A DNA stretch of 64,000 nt from Campylobacter sp. TTU_617 (GCF_016599045.1 NZ_JAENKV010000008.1:1-64000); one strand, 5' to 3'. Numbered from the stretch's first letter, positions 41,434 to 49,463 are shown. Notes: generated by a model not told the origin, from the sequence alone. Numbers and translations are program-made.

Positions 41434-42946
41434 TCCAAGTAAATCCTACTCCATGATGACCTAAAATTCTAGGTTTTATACCTAAAATATTTGCTTTATA
41501 AACCAAAGCAAAATCTAAATAAGTTAAAAAAATAAAAGGAGGATCTTCGTATAGAGCTTCGATAAAATTAGAATAATATTTCTTTCTTTCTTTTACATCA
41601 AGAGAATTTCTTGCTAAAAATAAAGCTTCATCAACCTTAGCATTATGATAATGACCAAAATTCCATCCTGCTGGATTAATATCGCTATCTTGTGAGCTTT
41701 CAAATACTCTAAAAGTGTGCAAATCAGGATCAAAAGGACTACCCCAACCCACTAAAAAACTATCTACTTTGGTATAGTCAAAACTTCCAGCTATTTTTGC
41801 AATTACTCTTGTTTTTACTCCAAGTTTTTTAAAATCATTTTGCAAAATTCCTGCCAAAACAACTCTTAAAGGATCATTACTCATTGCATAAATATCAAAT
41901 TCAAGAACTTTTCCATCTTTTTCATAATAACCTTGTTTATTTTTTTTAAAACCCTCTTGCTCTAAAAGTTTTTGTGCTTTTGTCAAATCAAATTTATAAC
42001 TTGGAAATTCCTTAGGATTAGCCCAAGATTTTTCTAAAGGATGAGAAGCTATAAAACCATAATTATGCAATATATTTTTTACTATACTTTCTTTATCAAC
42101 TGCATAATTTAAAGCTAAGCGTATATTTTTATTTTTAAGAAATTCATTATTTAAATTAAACATCAAAGCTCTATAATCAGCTGAACTTTGTTTTAAAATC
42201 TTAAAGTTTTTATCATTTACAAAAGCTTTAAGTAAAGAAGAATCAATCAAAGCAACATCAATTTGCCCATTTTTAAGTTCAACCACACTAATATTTGGAT
42301 CTGCTATATGTTTTAAAATAATTTTTTTACTTTTTACTTTTGCAAGATAATAATGCTCATTAGCATTAAATATCATATAAGAACCTTTTTTCCATTTTTC
42401 AAATTTATAAGGCCCTGTTCCGATAGGATTTTGATTAAATGAACTAGTATTTAAATTCTCATCTTTTAACAAATGATAAGGAAGTATTCCTATACTTAAA
42501 GCATCTAAAAAAGCAGGATATGGTTTTTTTAAACTAATTTTAATCTTATAAGGGCTTAAAATTTCTATTTTATCTACATCTTCAAAATTAACATATATAG
42601 AAGAGTTATTCTTTTTATCCATAAAAGCTTTAAGGCTAAACTCAACATCTTTTGCACTAAATTTAACTCCATCGTGCCAAAGCACATCTTCTCTTAAATC
42701 AAACTCATAATTTAAGCCATCACTACTTATTTTCCAAGATTTAGCTAAATCAGGTTTTAAATTCATATTTTCATCAAAACGCGTAAGTCCTGAAAAAACT
42801 AAAGATATAGCTACATCGTGATCTTCACTATAAGCAGGATTTATCCTTGAAATTTCATTTTCTACTGCAATAACTAAAGTATCTTTAGGGGTTTTTGCAT
42901 TTAAACTAATAATAAAAAATAAAGCTATAATTATCGTTCTTAACAT
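41408..42946 (-). CDS. nikZ: Nickel ABC importer periplasmic binding protein
   Basis: 512-residue solute-binding protein of the peptide/nickel family (SBP_bac_5) with a signal peptide (about 1-17). Family features include GLTRFDENMNLKPDLAKSW and FNQNPIGTGPYKFEKW. C. jejuni NikZ binds nickel, probably as a chelate; metal ligands are not obvious here. A perfect TGnTATAAT box at 42976-42984 drives it. Next to it on the other side is the accessory islet. Confidence 0.88.
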   Translation of the reverse strand: MLRTIIIALFFIISLNAKTPKDTLVIAVENEISRINPAYSEDHDVAISLVFSGLTRFDENMNLKPDLAKSWKISSDGLNYEFDLREDVLWHDGVKFSAKDVEFSLKAFMDKKNNSSIYVNFEDVDKIEILSPYKIKISLKKPYPAFLDALSIGILPYHLLKDENLNTSSFNQNPIGTGPYKFEKWKKGSYMIFNANEHYYLAKVKSKKIILKHIADPNISVVELKNGQIDVALIDSSLLKAFVNDKNFKILKQSSADYRALMFNLNNEFLKNKNIRLALNYAVDKESIVKNILHNYGFIASHPLEKSWANPKEFPSYKFDLTKAQKLLEQEGFKKNKQGYYEKDGKVLEFDIYAMSNDPLRVVLAGILQNDFKKLGVKTRVIAKIAGSFDYTKVDSFLVGWGSPFDPDLHTFRVFESSQDSDINPAGWNFGHYHNAKVDEALFLARNSLDVKERKKYYSNFIEALYEDPPFIFLTYLDFALVYKANILGIKPRILGHHGVGFTWNVYEWSKN

Positions 42947-42975
42947 TATTGTCCTTAATATTGTAGATAATTTGC

Positions 42976-42984
42976 ATTATAACA
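42976..42984 (-). promoter_or_regulatory. nikZ promoter (extended -10)
   Basis: Minus strand reads TGTTATAAT. The leader to the nikZ ATG is about 25 bases. I did not find a convincing two-armed NikR site next to it. Confidence 0.7.
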
Positions 42985-43158
42985 AAATTTAAATATTTTT
43001 CAAATGATTTATCATATTGTTTAATTGAAATAAAATTATAAATATATAAAATTAAAAACATTACAAATTTGCTCATTTTATAAAAAATAAAAAACTTTTA
43101 TAACTATCATAAAATCATTATAAATATTATTTAAATATCTATAAAATAATACTTTATT

Positions 43159-43293
43159 AAATTTGACTTAAAATATTTCTTGCAATAAAATAAATTTACA
43201 TTATATTTAAAATAAGGAGCTAGCTATGTTTAAAAAATATTTAGTGTTGTAGCTTTAAGTGCTTTAATTTCAAGTTCTGCTTTTGCAGAGGAT
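43159..43293 (+). repeat. Promoter/signal-peptide repeat, copy A
   Basis: This stretch (upstream region, Shine-Dalgarno and signal-peptide codons of the peptide gene) reappears at 46412-46534 with most bases conserved, including the shared run CTTGCAATAAAATAAA and the signal-peptide end GCTTTTGCAGA. Copy A keeps the start codon. Confidence 0.85.
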
Positions 43294-43668
43294 ATTCTTG
43301 CTAAAATAAGCAATGGAGCAATTAGTGATAATAGTGCGGGTGTTAAAGTTTTAACTCTTGATGAGATGAAAGAGGTTAAGGGTGGGTATTATTTTAAAAG
43401 AGATAGTGCCTTTGATTATAATGCAGGCTCTTTAAGTTCTTATGGATATGTTGTAATGAACGACAGTTTTCATCAGGATTCAAATGCGGTTACACAATCA
43501 TTAGGTTACTCTAGTGGTTATATTGTAGCTAAATACCGCTATGTAAATAATCAAAAAGATTATTATTTGCAATATTTTTCAAGCAAATATGGTTCAGGCA
43601 CAAATATCTGGGCCTATGCAGGAAGTCCTGCTTATAATATATTAAATGAATTTAAAAACAAATACTAA
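43226..43668 (+). pseudogene. Secreted small protein with Sec signal and double-glycine motif, frameshifted in an A-tract
   Basis: AAGGAG at 43214-43219 and the ATG at 43226 open a frame that stops after eight codons. Adding one A to the six-A run 43232-43237 restores one frame to 43668 (147 residues): MFKKIFSVVALSAL..., with a Sec signal ending SSSAFA at residue 21. After it comes VKVLTLDEMKEVKGG (residues 40-54), which looks like a double-glycine leader of peptides processed by peptidase-type exporters. The remaining 93 residues are Tyr/Ser/Gly-rich and unrecognised. Having both signals is unusual. The break could be real, phase-variable, or a homopolymer sequencing error. A strong hairpin follows. 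Confidence 0.7.
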
Positions 43669-43678
43669 TTCTTTCTAA

Positions 43679-43711
43679 ATTTATTCCATTTTATACCAAA
43701 ATGGAATAAAT
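43679..43711 (+). terminator. Terminator hairpin of the peptide gene overlapping the sigma-54 promoter
   Basis: Perfect 14-bp stem (arms 43679-43692 and 43698-43711, loop ATACC), 10 bases after the peptide gene stop. The right arm contains the TGGAAT (-24) element of the next promoter. Confidence 0.7.
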
Positions 43712-43718
43712 ATTGCTT
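43703..43718 (+). promoter_or_regulatory. Sigma-54 (RpoN) promoter of the tandem accessory genes
   Basis: GGAATAAATATTGCTT: GG at 43703-43704 and GC at 43715-43716 with exactly 10 bases between, matching the Campylobacter RpoN pattern GGAA-N6-TTGCTT at every listed base. The start site would be near 43728, about 44 bases before the first ATG. RpoN in Campylobacter mainly serves rod, hook and minor-flagellin genes under FlgSR control. Confidence 0.82.
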
Positions 43719-43730
43719 GAATTATTTTAT

Positions 43731-43759
43731 ATTTAGATTGAAGGCAGAAAAATCTAAAT
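43731..43759 (+). promoter_or_regulatory. 5'-leader hairpin before the first tandem gene
   Basis: Nine-base arms 43731-43739 and 43751-43759 enclose an 11-base loop, GAAGGCAGAAA, and end just before the AAAGGAT ribosome site. This could be a translation-control hairpin. The loop resembles, but does not match exactly, a CsrA GGA site. Confidence 0.5.
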
Positions 43760-43771
43760 AAAGGATTTAAT

Positions 43772-45058
43772 ATGAGCATCTTTAGTATAAATGATAATTC
43801 AAGTTATGGCTCTATACTTTCACAAAGTAAAGCAAATAAAGAAAGTAAAGAAAATTCAAAAATAAATTTTGCAAATACTTTTTTAAAACAAAATGCAAGT
43901 AAATTAAATGAAATTCAAAGTAAGAATACTCAAAATATAGCATTTAATGAAGTATTATCCAATAAAAATAATGTTTATACCAATACTCCTAATTATAATA
44001 TATCAAGTGAATTTAAAAACTCTATTTATACTTTAAAATACAAACAAGCTGATCCTTTAGCTAATGTAAGTAATCCTATATCTTTAGCTTATGGTTATAG
44101 TGTAGATAAAGATGGTTATATGGGAGAAGACTTTAATAAAGCTGCAGGATTGCCAGATGATTTTAAAATACATAAATCTACTTTGGATGAGATAGAGAGA
44201 GTAGCTGAAAATAACTCTTATACTTCAGATATAAAAAAATATTTAGGTATAGATAAATACTATACAAACATAGATATGGCTGAAACCATAAAACAATATT
44301 ATAATCAATTTAATCAAATTGTTAATCATAGTTTTAACGATGCCAATAAAACAAGTTTCACTGAAGCAGATATTAATTCTATGCCTAAAGGAATAAGCGA
44401 GTTATCATCTGATAAAACTATAGGCATTATGCCAAAAAATTATAATAAGCTAACAATAACAAACTATTATAATACACAAAATCAGTATGATGAAGCAGAA
44501 CAATTAGGAATATTCGGGCATATCAATATAGGCTTACAACCATTAAATTTCACTCCACAAAGTATGCAAACACAAAATTTAGATAAAGATACTGCAATAG
44601 ATACTTTTAACCCTAATATGTCATTTTATCCACAAAATGAAGATGGAAGCTATTCTAAAGAAGCTTTGTTTATGAGTTTTTTAAAATCAACAGGTGTATC
44701 ACCAAGAGAAGATAGTGCTACATTAAATCCTATAGCTAAGTCTTATGCCGAGGCTATGGCTAAAGAGAGTTTTGATGGCTCATTGGCTTCCTTAGACGAC
44801 ATTATGACAGGCAAAGTTGATTTTGCAAGTTTATTAAAAGGTTATGCACAAGATGGTTGGCTTGATGCAGATATATATGCAATGGATAAAGGAGTTAAAT
44901 GGCAAAATACAAGCATAGGTTATGGTGGAGCTTGGTTTGATAGAGAATTTAATCAAGCAAAAGCTAATGGTTGGAAAGCAAGTAATGAAAGTATAAATTC
45001 TTATGTAAATAATATAATGGATAGATTAGATAAGCTAATGAGTGAAACTAGAGTTTAA
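43772..45058 (+). CDS. Unrecognised RpoN-driven protein, tandem paralogue 1, candidate flagellar-export substrate
   Basis: 428 residues, no signal peptide and no membrane segment; Asn/Ser/Lys-rich. The N-terminus MSIFSINDNSSYGSIL is Ser/Asn-rich and unstructured-looking, as in substrates of the flagellar type III exporter. An EF-hand-like loop DKDGYMGEDF is at residues 112-121, and a second DG turn (EDGSYSKEAL) lies near 290. The last 90 residues (DDIMTGKVDFASLL to SETRV) are nearly identical to those of the next gene, as are the first 94, while the centre differs. The sigma-54 promoter 69 bases upstream puts it in the flagellar regulon by inference. I do not recognise a named family. Confidence 0.82.
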   Translation: MSIFSINDNSSYGSILSQSKANKESKENSKINFANTFLKQNASKLNEIQSKNTQNIAFNEVLSNKNNVYTNTPNYNISSEFKNSIYTLKYKQADPLANVSNPISLAYGYSVDKDGYMGEDFNKAAGLPDDFKIHKSTLDEIERVAENNSYTSDIKKYLGIDKYYTNIDMAETIKQYYNQFNQIVNHSFNDANKTSFTEADINSMPKGISELSSDKTIGIMPKNYNKLTITNYYNTQNQYDEAEQLGIFGHINIGLQPLNFTPQSMQTQNLDKDTAIDTFNPNMSFYPQNEDGSYSKEALFMSFLKSTGVSPREDSATLNPIAKSYAEAMAKESFDGSLASLDDIMTGKVDFASLLKGYAQDGWLDADIYAMDKGVKWQNTSIGYGGAWFDREFNQAKANGWKASNESINSYVNNIMDRLDKLMSETRV

Positions 45059-45067
45059 GGATTTAAT

Positions 45068-46363
45068 ATGAGCATCTTTAGTATAAATGATAATTCAAGT
45101 TATGGCTCTATACTTTCACAAAGTAAAGTAAATAAAGAAAGTAAAGAAAATTCAAAAATAAATTTTGCAAATGTTTTTTTAAAACAAAATGTTACTAAAT
45201 TAAATGAAATTCAAAGCAAGAATACTCAAAATATAGCATTTAATGAAGTATTATCCAATAAAAATAATGTTTATACCGATACTCCTAATTATAATATATC
45301 AAGTGAATTTAAAAACTCTATTTATACTCTAAAATACAAACAAGCTGATTTAAGCACTAATACAGCTTATGGTTATAGTGTAGATAAAGATGGCTATATG
45401 GGAAGTGATTTTAATAAAGCTGCAGGATTGCCTGAAGATTTTAAGATACATAAATCTACTTTGGATGAGATTAAAAAAGCTGCTGAAAATGATCCTTATG
45501 TTGCAGATATGAAGCAATATTTTGGTATAAGCGAATACTATACAAACATAGATATGGCAGAAACTATAAAACAATACTTTAATCTTTTCTCTAATGCTCT
45601 AAGTCAAAGCTTTCCAAGTGATAAAAATAGTTTCACTGAAGCAGATATAAATTCTATGCCTAAGGGGTATAGTGTGAGTGGAATAAAAGCTGCAGATTAT
45701 AATGATCCAAACAATAGAATGAATATTACAGGTTTAAAAGATTTTTCCAAAGTTTCTATTTTAAATGTTTATAAAACTTCCGAGCAAGTAAAAGAAGCTG
45801 AAAGCTTGTTTGTGCAATCAGGGGTTTATATAGAAGGTATAAGCAGTCATAGCTTTGGTTTATCTTTAGAAGAAATTAAAAATGTTTCTAAAGGTGAAGA
45901 TTGGCAGTTTAACCCTGATATGTCAGTTTATCCACAAAATGATGATGGAAGTTATTCTAAAGAAGCTTTATTTATGAGTTTTTTAAAATCTCAAGGTGGA
46001 CAACCTGTTGAAAGTTTAAAAACTACTCTTAATCCAAAAGTAGAAAGCTATAATAAAGCTATGGCTAAAGAGAGTTTTAATGGTAATGATGTTTCTCTAG
46101 ACGACATTATGACAGGTAAAGTTGATTTTGCAAGTTTATTAAAAGGTTATGCACAAGATGGTTGGCTTGATGCAAGTATATATGCAATGGAAAAAGGAGT
46201 TAAATGGCAAAATACAAGCATAGGTTATGGTGGAGCTTGGTTTGATAGAGAATTTAATCAAGCAAAAGCTAATGGTTGGAAAGCAAGTAATGAAAGTATA
46301 AATTCTTATGTAAATAATATAATGGATAGATTAGATAAGCTAATGAGTGAAACTAGAGTTTGA
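45068..46363 (+). CDS. Unrecognised protein, tandem paralogue 2
   Basis: 431 residues, starting 9 bases after paralogue 1 with the same TTTAAGGATTTAATATG context: the stop TAA of gene 1 forms part of gene 2's ribosome site. The first 282 bases match gene 1 with about ten differences, and the last 262 with four. The central part (about residues 160-335) has a different sequence and loop lengths. The EF-hand-like DKDGY is at residues 106-110. It has no promoter of its own that I can see, so it probably shares the sigma-54 message. Confidence 0.8.
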   Translation: MSIFSINDNSSYGSILSQSKVNKESKENSKINFANVFLKQNVTKLNEIQSKNTQNIAFNEVLSNKNNVYTDTPNYNISSEFKNSIYTLKYKQADLSTNTAYGYSVDKDGYMGSDFNKAAGLPEDFKIHKSTLDEIKKAAENDPYVADMKQYFGISEYYTNIDMAETIKQYFNLFSNALSQSFPSDKNSFTEADINSMPKGYSVSGIKAADYNDPNNRMNITGLKDFSKVSILNVYKTSEQVKEAESLFVQSGVYIEGISSHSFGLSLEEIKNVSKGEDWQFNPDMSVYPQNDDGSYSKEALFMSFLKSQGGQPVESLKTTLNPKVESYNKAMAKESFNGNDVSLDDIMTGKVDFASLLKGYAQDGWLDASIYAMEKGVKWQNTSIGYGGAWFDREFNQAKANGWKASNESINSYVNNIMDRLDKLMSETRV

Positions 46364-46411
46364 TAGATAAATAATAAATAATTTTAATATAGCAATATAA
46401 AAAGATATCAA

Positions 46412-46534
46412 AAATTTGGCTTAAAATACTCCTTGCAATAAAATAAACTTACATTATATTTATAACTATATTTAAAAATATTTAGTGTTTTAATTTGAAG
46501 TATTTTAATTTCAAGTTATGCTTTTGCAGATGAT
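46412..46534 (+). repeat. Promoter/signal-peptide repeat, decayed copy B
   Basis: Matches 43159-43293 but has lost about 9-12 bases where the AAGGAG and ATG should be, and has in-frame stops in the signal-peptide part. Similarity ends just after the signal-peptide codons (GCAGATGAT). It is therefore the relic of a second peptide gene flanking the tandem pair. Confidence 0.78.
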
Positions 46535-46671
46535 TTTTTAAATTTAAAAAACAATTTTTAAATATTTGAATTAAAAATCTACTCTAAAATAATATTGATA
46601 TTTTATTTTAAACTTTAAAATTTTACATTCAAAAAATATAAAAGCCTCAATAATAACTTAAAAGTATAAAT

Positions 46672-46685
46672 TTAACTTGTATCAA
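46672..46685 (+). promoter_or_regulatory. Possible NssR-type site upstream of cgb
   Basis: TTAACTTGTATCAA resembles the C. jejuni NssR pattern TTAAC-N4-GTTAA: the first half is exact and the second matches 3 of 5 bases. It lies 66 bases before the cgb start. NssR switches on cgb under nitrosative stress in C. jejuni. Confidence 0.35.
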
Positions 46686-46750
46686 TTTTTTTCTTTTAAA
46701 TAAGAGTTAAAATATCTTTTTTATTTTTAACTATAAAATAAGGAGAAAAA

Positions 46751-47179
46751 ATGACTAAAGATCAAATTGAAATCATAAAAAATTGTATTCCCATTTTGCA
46801 AAAAAATGGAGAGGATTTAACTAAAGAATTTTATAAAATTATGTTTAATGACTATCCTGAAGTAAAACCTATGTTTAATATGGAAAAACAAGCCTCTGGA
46901 GAGCAACCAAAAGCTTTAGCTATGGCTATTTTGAAAGCTGCACAAAATATAGAAAACCTAGAAAATATAAAAGCTTATGTTGAACATATTGGAAAAACTC
47001 ACGTAAAATTAAATGTAAAAAAAGAACACTATCCTATAGTAGGAACTTGTCTTTTAAAAGCAATTAAAAATCTTTTAAATGCTGATGAAAAGACATTAAA
47101 AGCTTGGGAAATAGCTTATGGTAAAATAGCTGACTTTTATATCAAAATAGAAGAAGAACTTTATAAAAAACAAGCTTGA
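46751..47179 (+). CDS. cgb: Single-domain haemoglobin, nitric-oxide detoxification
   Basis: 142-residue globin of the flavohaemoglobin-type single-domain class. Distal-side GEDLTKEFY and the proximal haem histidine in the KAYVEHIGKTHVKLNVKKEHYP region (in two parts) are visible. C. jejuni Cgb turns NO into nitrate and protects against nitrosative stress. TAAGGAG precedes the ATG. The stop codon lies inside a hairpin shared with the convergent ABC exporter. Confidence 0.94.
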   Translation: MTKDQIEIIKNCIPILQKNGEDLTKEFYKIMFNDYPEVKPMFNMEKQASGEQPKALAMAILKAAQNIENLENIKAYVEHIGKTHVKLNVKKEHYPIVGTCLLKAIKNLLNADEKTLKAWEIAYGKIADFYIKIEEELYKKQA

Positions 47180-47193
47180 TGATATATCAAGCT
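47173..47193. terminator. Shared terminator containing both stop codons of cgb and the ABC exporter
   Basis: Perfect 8-bp stem AGCTTGAT / ATCAAGCT with a 5-base loop. The cgb TGA (47177-47179) and the exporter TGA (47187-47189, minus strand) fall in opposite arms. Confidence 0.7.
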
Positions 47194-48824
47194 AAATTAA
47201 AATTTTCTACTATATTTTTAGCTAATTCTTTGATATTTTTTCCTTTTAATTCAGAAATTTCACCCTCTTTAGCTAAAAAAATCCTATCAGCTACATCAAA
47301 ATATTTATCATCGTGAGTAATTGCAAAAATAGTTTTACCTTGTTCTTTTAAAAAAGGCAAAAGCTTATGGTAAAAGAATTTTCTAAATATAGGATCTTGA
47401 TCAGCTGCCCATTCATCTAAAATTAAAATATCTCTTTCTTCAAGCAAAGCTATAAGCATTGCTAAGCGCTTTCTTTGTCCAGTAGAAAGTTTTGTAAAGC
47501 TTAAATGATTATTTTCAACTTTTGTTTTATCTTTAAGCTCTAAAAATTGAAGCCAAAAATTTATTTTTTCTTCATCTGCAAATTTATCTTTACTTAAAGT
47601 TTGAGTAAAAAGATGAAAATCGCTAAAAATTACACTAAGAAGCGATCTGTATTCATAAATATTAGTAGAATCTATTTTTTTATCATCTAAATAAATTACT
47701 CCACTAAGAGGTTTAACAAGCCCGCTTAAAAGCATACTAAAAGTTGATTTTCCACTTCCATTTTTACCAATTAAAAAAATCATTTCACCTTTATAAAGGG
47801 TTAAATTTATAGGTTTAAGTATAAATTGATTATTATAAGAAAAACTAACATTTTCAAAATGAATTTGACTCCATCTTTCTTTTTTTACGCTCAAATTAAA
47901 AGTTTCTTTATAATCTTCTAATTTTAATTTTGCAATTTTATCAAGAGCAATTTTTGCCAAAATTAAAGTAGGAAAAGATCCTATCATTGAAATTAAAGGA
48001 GTTCTTAAAAAAAGTATAGACAAAGCTATTGTTACTGCATCTTCAAGATTACTCCATTTAAAATTGATAGCCAAATAAAATTCTACCCCTACTAAAGCAA
48101 GCAAAGAAATATTTGTCCAATTGTTAGAAAAATTATTTAAAATATTTCCTATAATGCTATTTCTACGCTTTGCTTTTGCATTTTTTTCAAACTCATTTTC
48201 GTAGTAATACTTAGCTCTAAAAATATTAATACTTAATTCTTTGTGCCCATCTAAAATATTTTGATAATTATTTTGCAATGAATCATCATTTTCTCTTGCC
48301 TTTCTAAAATATTTATATACATTCATCATTAAAAAATGATTACTTACAAAAACAAAAATAATCCATATAAGACAAAGTAAAAAAATTTTAGGAGAAAGAT
48401 AAAAAAGATAAAAACAAGTACAAAGTATCAAAATACTAGCTTGTAAAAATTCAGGCAAGCGTAAAATTCCAAAAGAAATACTTCTAACATCAGAACTTAA
48501 AGATGCTAAAAGTTTTGCTTTTCCAACTTCCATAATAGAAATTAAAGAGCTATCTAAAATCTGTTTAATTAAACGTCTTTGCATTTTAAAAATAAAATTT
48601 TGACCAAAAATACTAAGAGATAATTCGACAAAAAAAGAACTGATAAAAAATATAAATAAAATTGCTAAAAAATAAAAAATAGGAACATTCTCTTTACTTT
48701 TTAAGAGGTATTCATTAATAAATACTAAAGTTAAAACACCAATTATGCTAGTTATAAAAGAAAATATTAAAAAAGAAATAAATTTTAATTTATTTTGTTT
48801 CAATAGTTCCATAATAAAAGTCAT
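47187..48824 (-). CDS. ABC exporter, SyrD/PvdE (cyclic-peptide) type half transporter
   Basis: 545 residues from the ATG at 48824, which is 7 bases after GGAG (an in-frame TTG at 48827 is too close). Six membrane segments (about 10-285) are followed by one ATPase domain: Walker A GKNGSGKST, signature LSTGQRKR, Walker B ILILDEWAADQDP. The WAADQDP after Walker B is typical of the PvdE/SyrD/YojI branch that exports peptides or siderophores. There is no peptidase C39 domain. It is the counterpart of C. jejuni Cj1587c. Substrate unknown; the double-glycine peptide gene is only 3.5 kb away, but no link is shown. Confidence 0.88.
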   Translation of the reverse strand: MTFIMELLKQNKLKFISFLIFSFITSIIGVLTLVFINEYLLKSKENVPIFYFLAILFIFFISSFFVELSLSIFGQNFIFKMQRRLIKQILDSSLISIMEVGKAKLLASLSSDVRSISFGILRLPEFLQASILILCTCFYLFYLSPKIFLLCLIWIIFVFVSNHFLMMNVYKYFRKARENDDSLQNNYQNILDGHKELSINIFRAKYYYENEFEKNAKAKRRNSIIGNILNNFSNNWTNISLLALVGVEFYLAINFKWSNLEDAVTIALSILFLRTPLISMIGSFPTLILAKIALDKIAKLKLEDYKETFNLSVKKERWSQIHFENVSFSYNNQFILKPINLTLYKGEMIFLIGKNGSGKSTFSMLLSGLVKPLSGVIYLDDKKIDSTNIYEYRSLLSVIFSDFHLFTQTLSKDKFADEEKINFWLQFLELKDKTKVENNHLSFTKLSTGQRKRLAMLIALLEERDILILDEWAADQDPIFRKFFYHKLLPFLKEQGKTIFAITHDDKYFDVADRIFLAKEGEISELKGKNIKELAKNIVENFNLA

Positions 48825-48921
48825 CAAATAACTCCAAAATATAATTATAACATTTAGAATGGCTACTTGTTTAAATATTAAGAAAAATTAATTTAATAAT
48901 TTAAACCATCATAGAAAAATA

Positions 48922-49439
48922 ATGGACTTAAAAAATGATTATGAAATTTTAAAGCTATTAGTATTGCAATTTTAATCTTATTAGTTGCTTTACTTATAGA
49001 GGAAAATAAAAAAATAAAACCTTATAAACTTTTAAATTATAAAGGAATTTGGTATTTAATAGCTGAAGAAAAAGGAAAATTAAAACATTTTAGCATAAGC
49101 AAGATTAAAGATTTTTCTAGTACTTCAAAAAACTTTACCCCAAAAGAAGAATTTTTAAATCAAATCTTAAATGATAAAAATATCTGGTTAGATGGAAGTA
49201 AAAAAGCAATTTTAAAACTTAATAAAGAAGCAAAAGAGTATTTTTTTAGAAAAAATATCTTCCATAACTTTGAACTCATTGAAAAAAATGAACAAGCTTA
49301 TATTTTAAAAGTATGTTTTTCTTATGATGATGAACTTTTAAATATTGTAAAACAATGGATTCCTTATATCAAAATAGAAAAACCTTTAGAACTTAAAGAA
49401 AAATTAAATCAAATTTTAAAAGTTTATTTAGAGTATTAA
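48922..49439 (+). pseudogene. Decayed WYL-domain transcriptional regulator
   Basis: An ATG at 48922 starts MDLKNDYEILKLLVLQF and then stops. Another frame is open from about 48943 to TAA at 49437-49439 without a good start. It reads IKPYKLLNYKGIWYLIAEEK and later ISKIKDF, which is the WYL ligand-binding domain, plus a C-terminal extension. The helix-turn-helix normally between these parts is missing, so the gene has an internal deletion and a frameshift. Its position just before infA matches a small gene in C. jejuni. Confidence 0.72.
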
Positions 49440-49463
49440 TTTCTTATAAATTCAAACATTTTT

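Larger units (their letters stand above)
46364..46750. other. 387-base gene-free region before cgb
   Basis: AT-rich. It holds the decayed copy B of the peptide-gene start (46412-46534), then low-complexity DNA to about 46660 and the cgb control region. No intact reading frame above about 20 codons with a ribosome site was found. Confidence 0.7.

Noticed and set aside
42947-43000. Possible NikR operator upstream of nikZ
   Set aside because: TAATATT and TTATA-like pieces occur, but no two-armed repeat with consistent spacing; any AT-rich DNA would give such pieces.
43366-43668. Peptide gene starting at the internal ATG (43366)
   Set aside because: That start falls in the leader motif, has no signal peptide and no good ribosome site; the upstream ATG at 43226 with AAGGAG is the natural start before the frameshift.
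46417-46437. TTGGC ... TTGCA resembling a second sigma-54 promoter before cgb
   Set aside because: GG and GC are 17 bases apart instead of 12, so the spacing is wrong; the same place in copy A reads TTGAC and has no GG.
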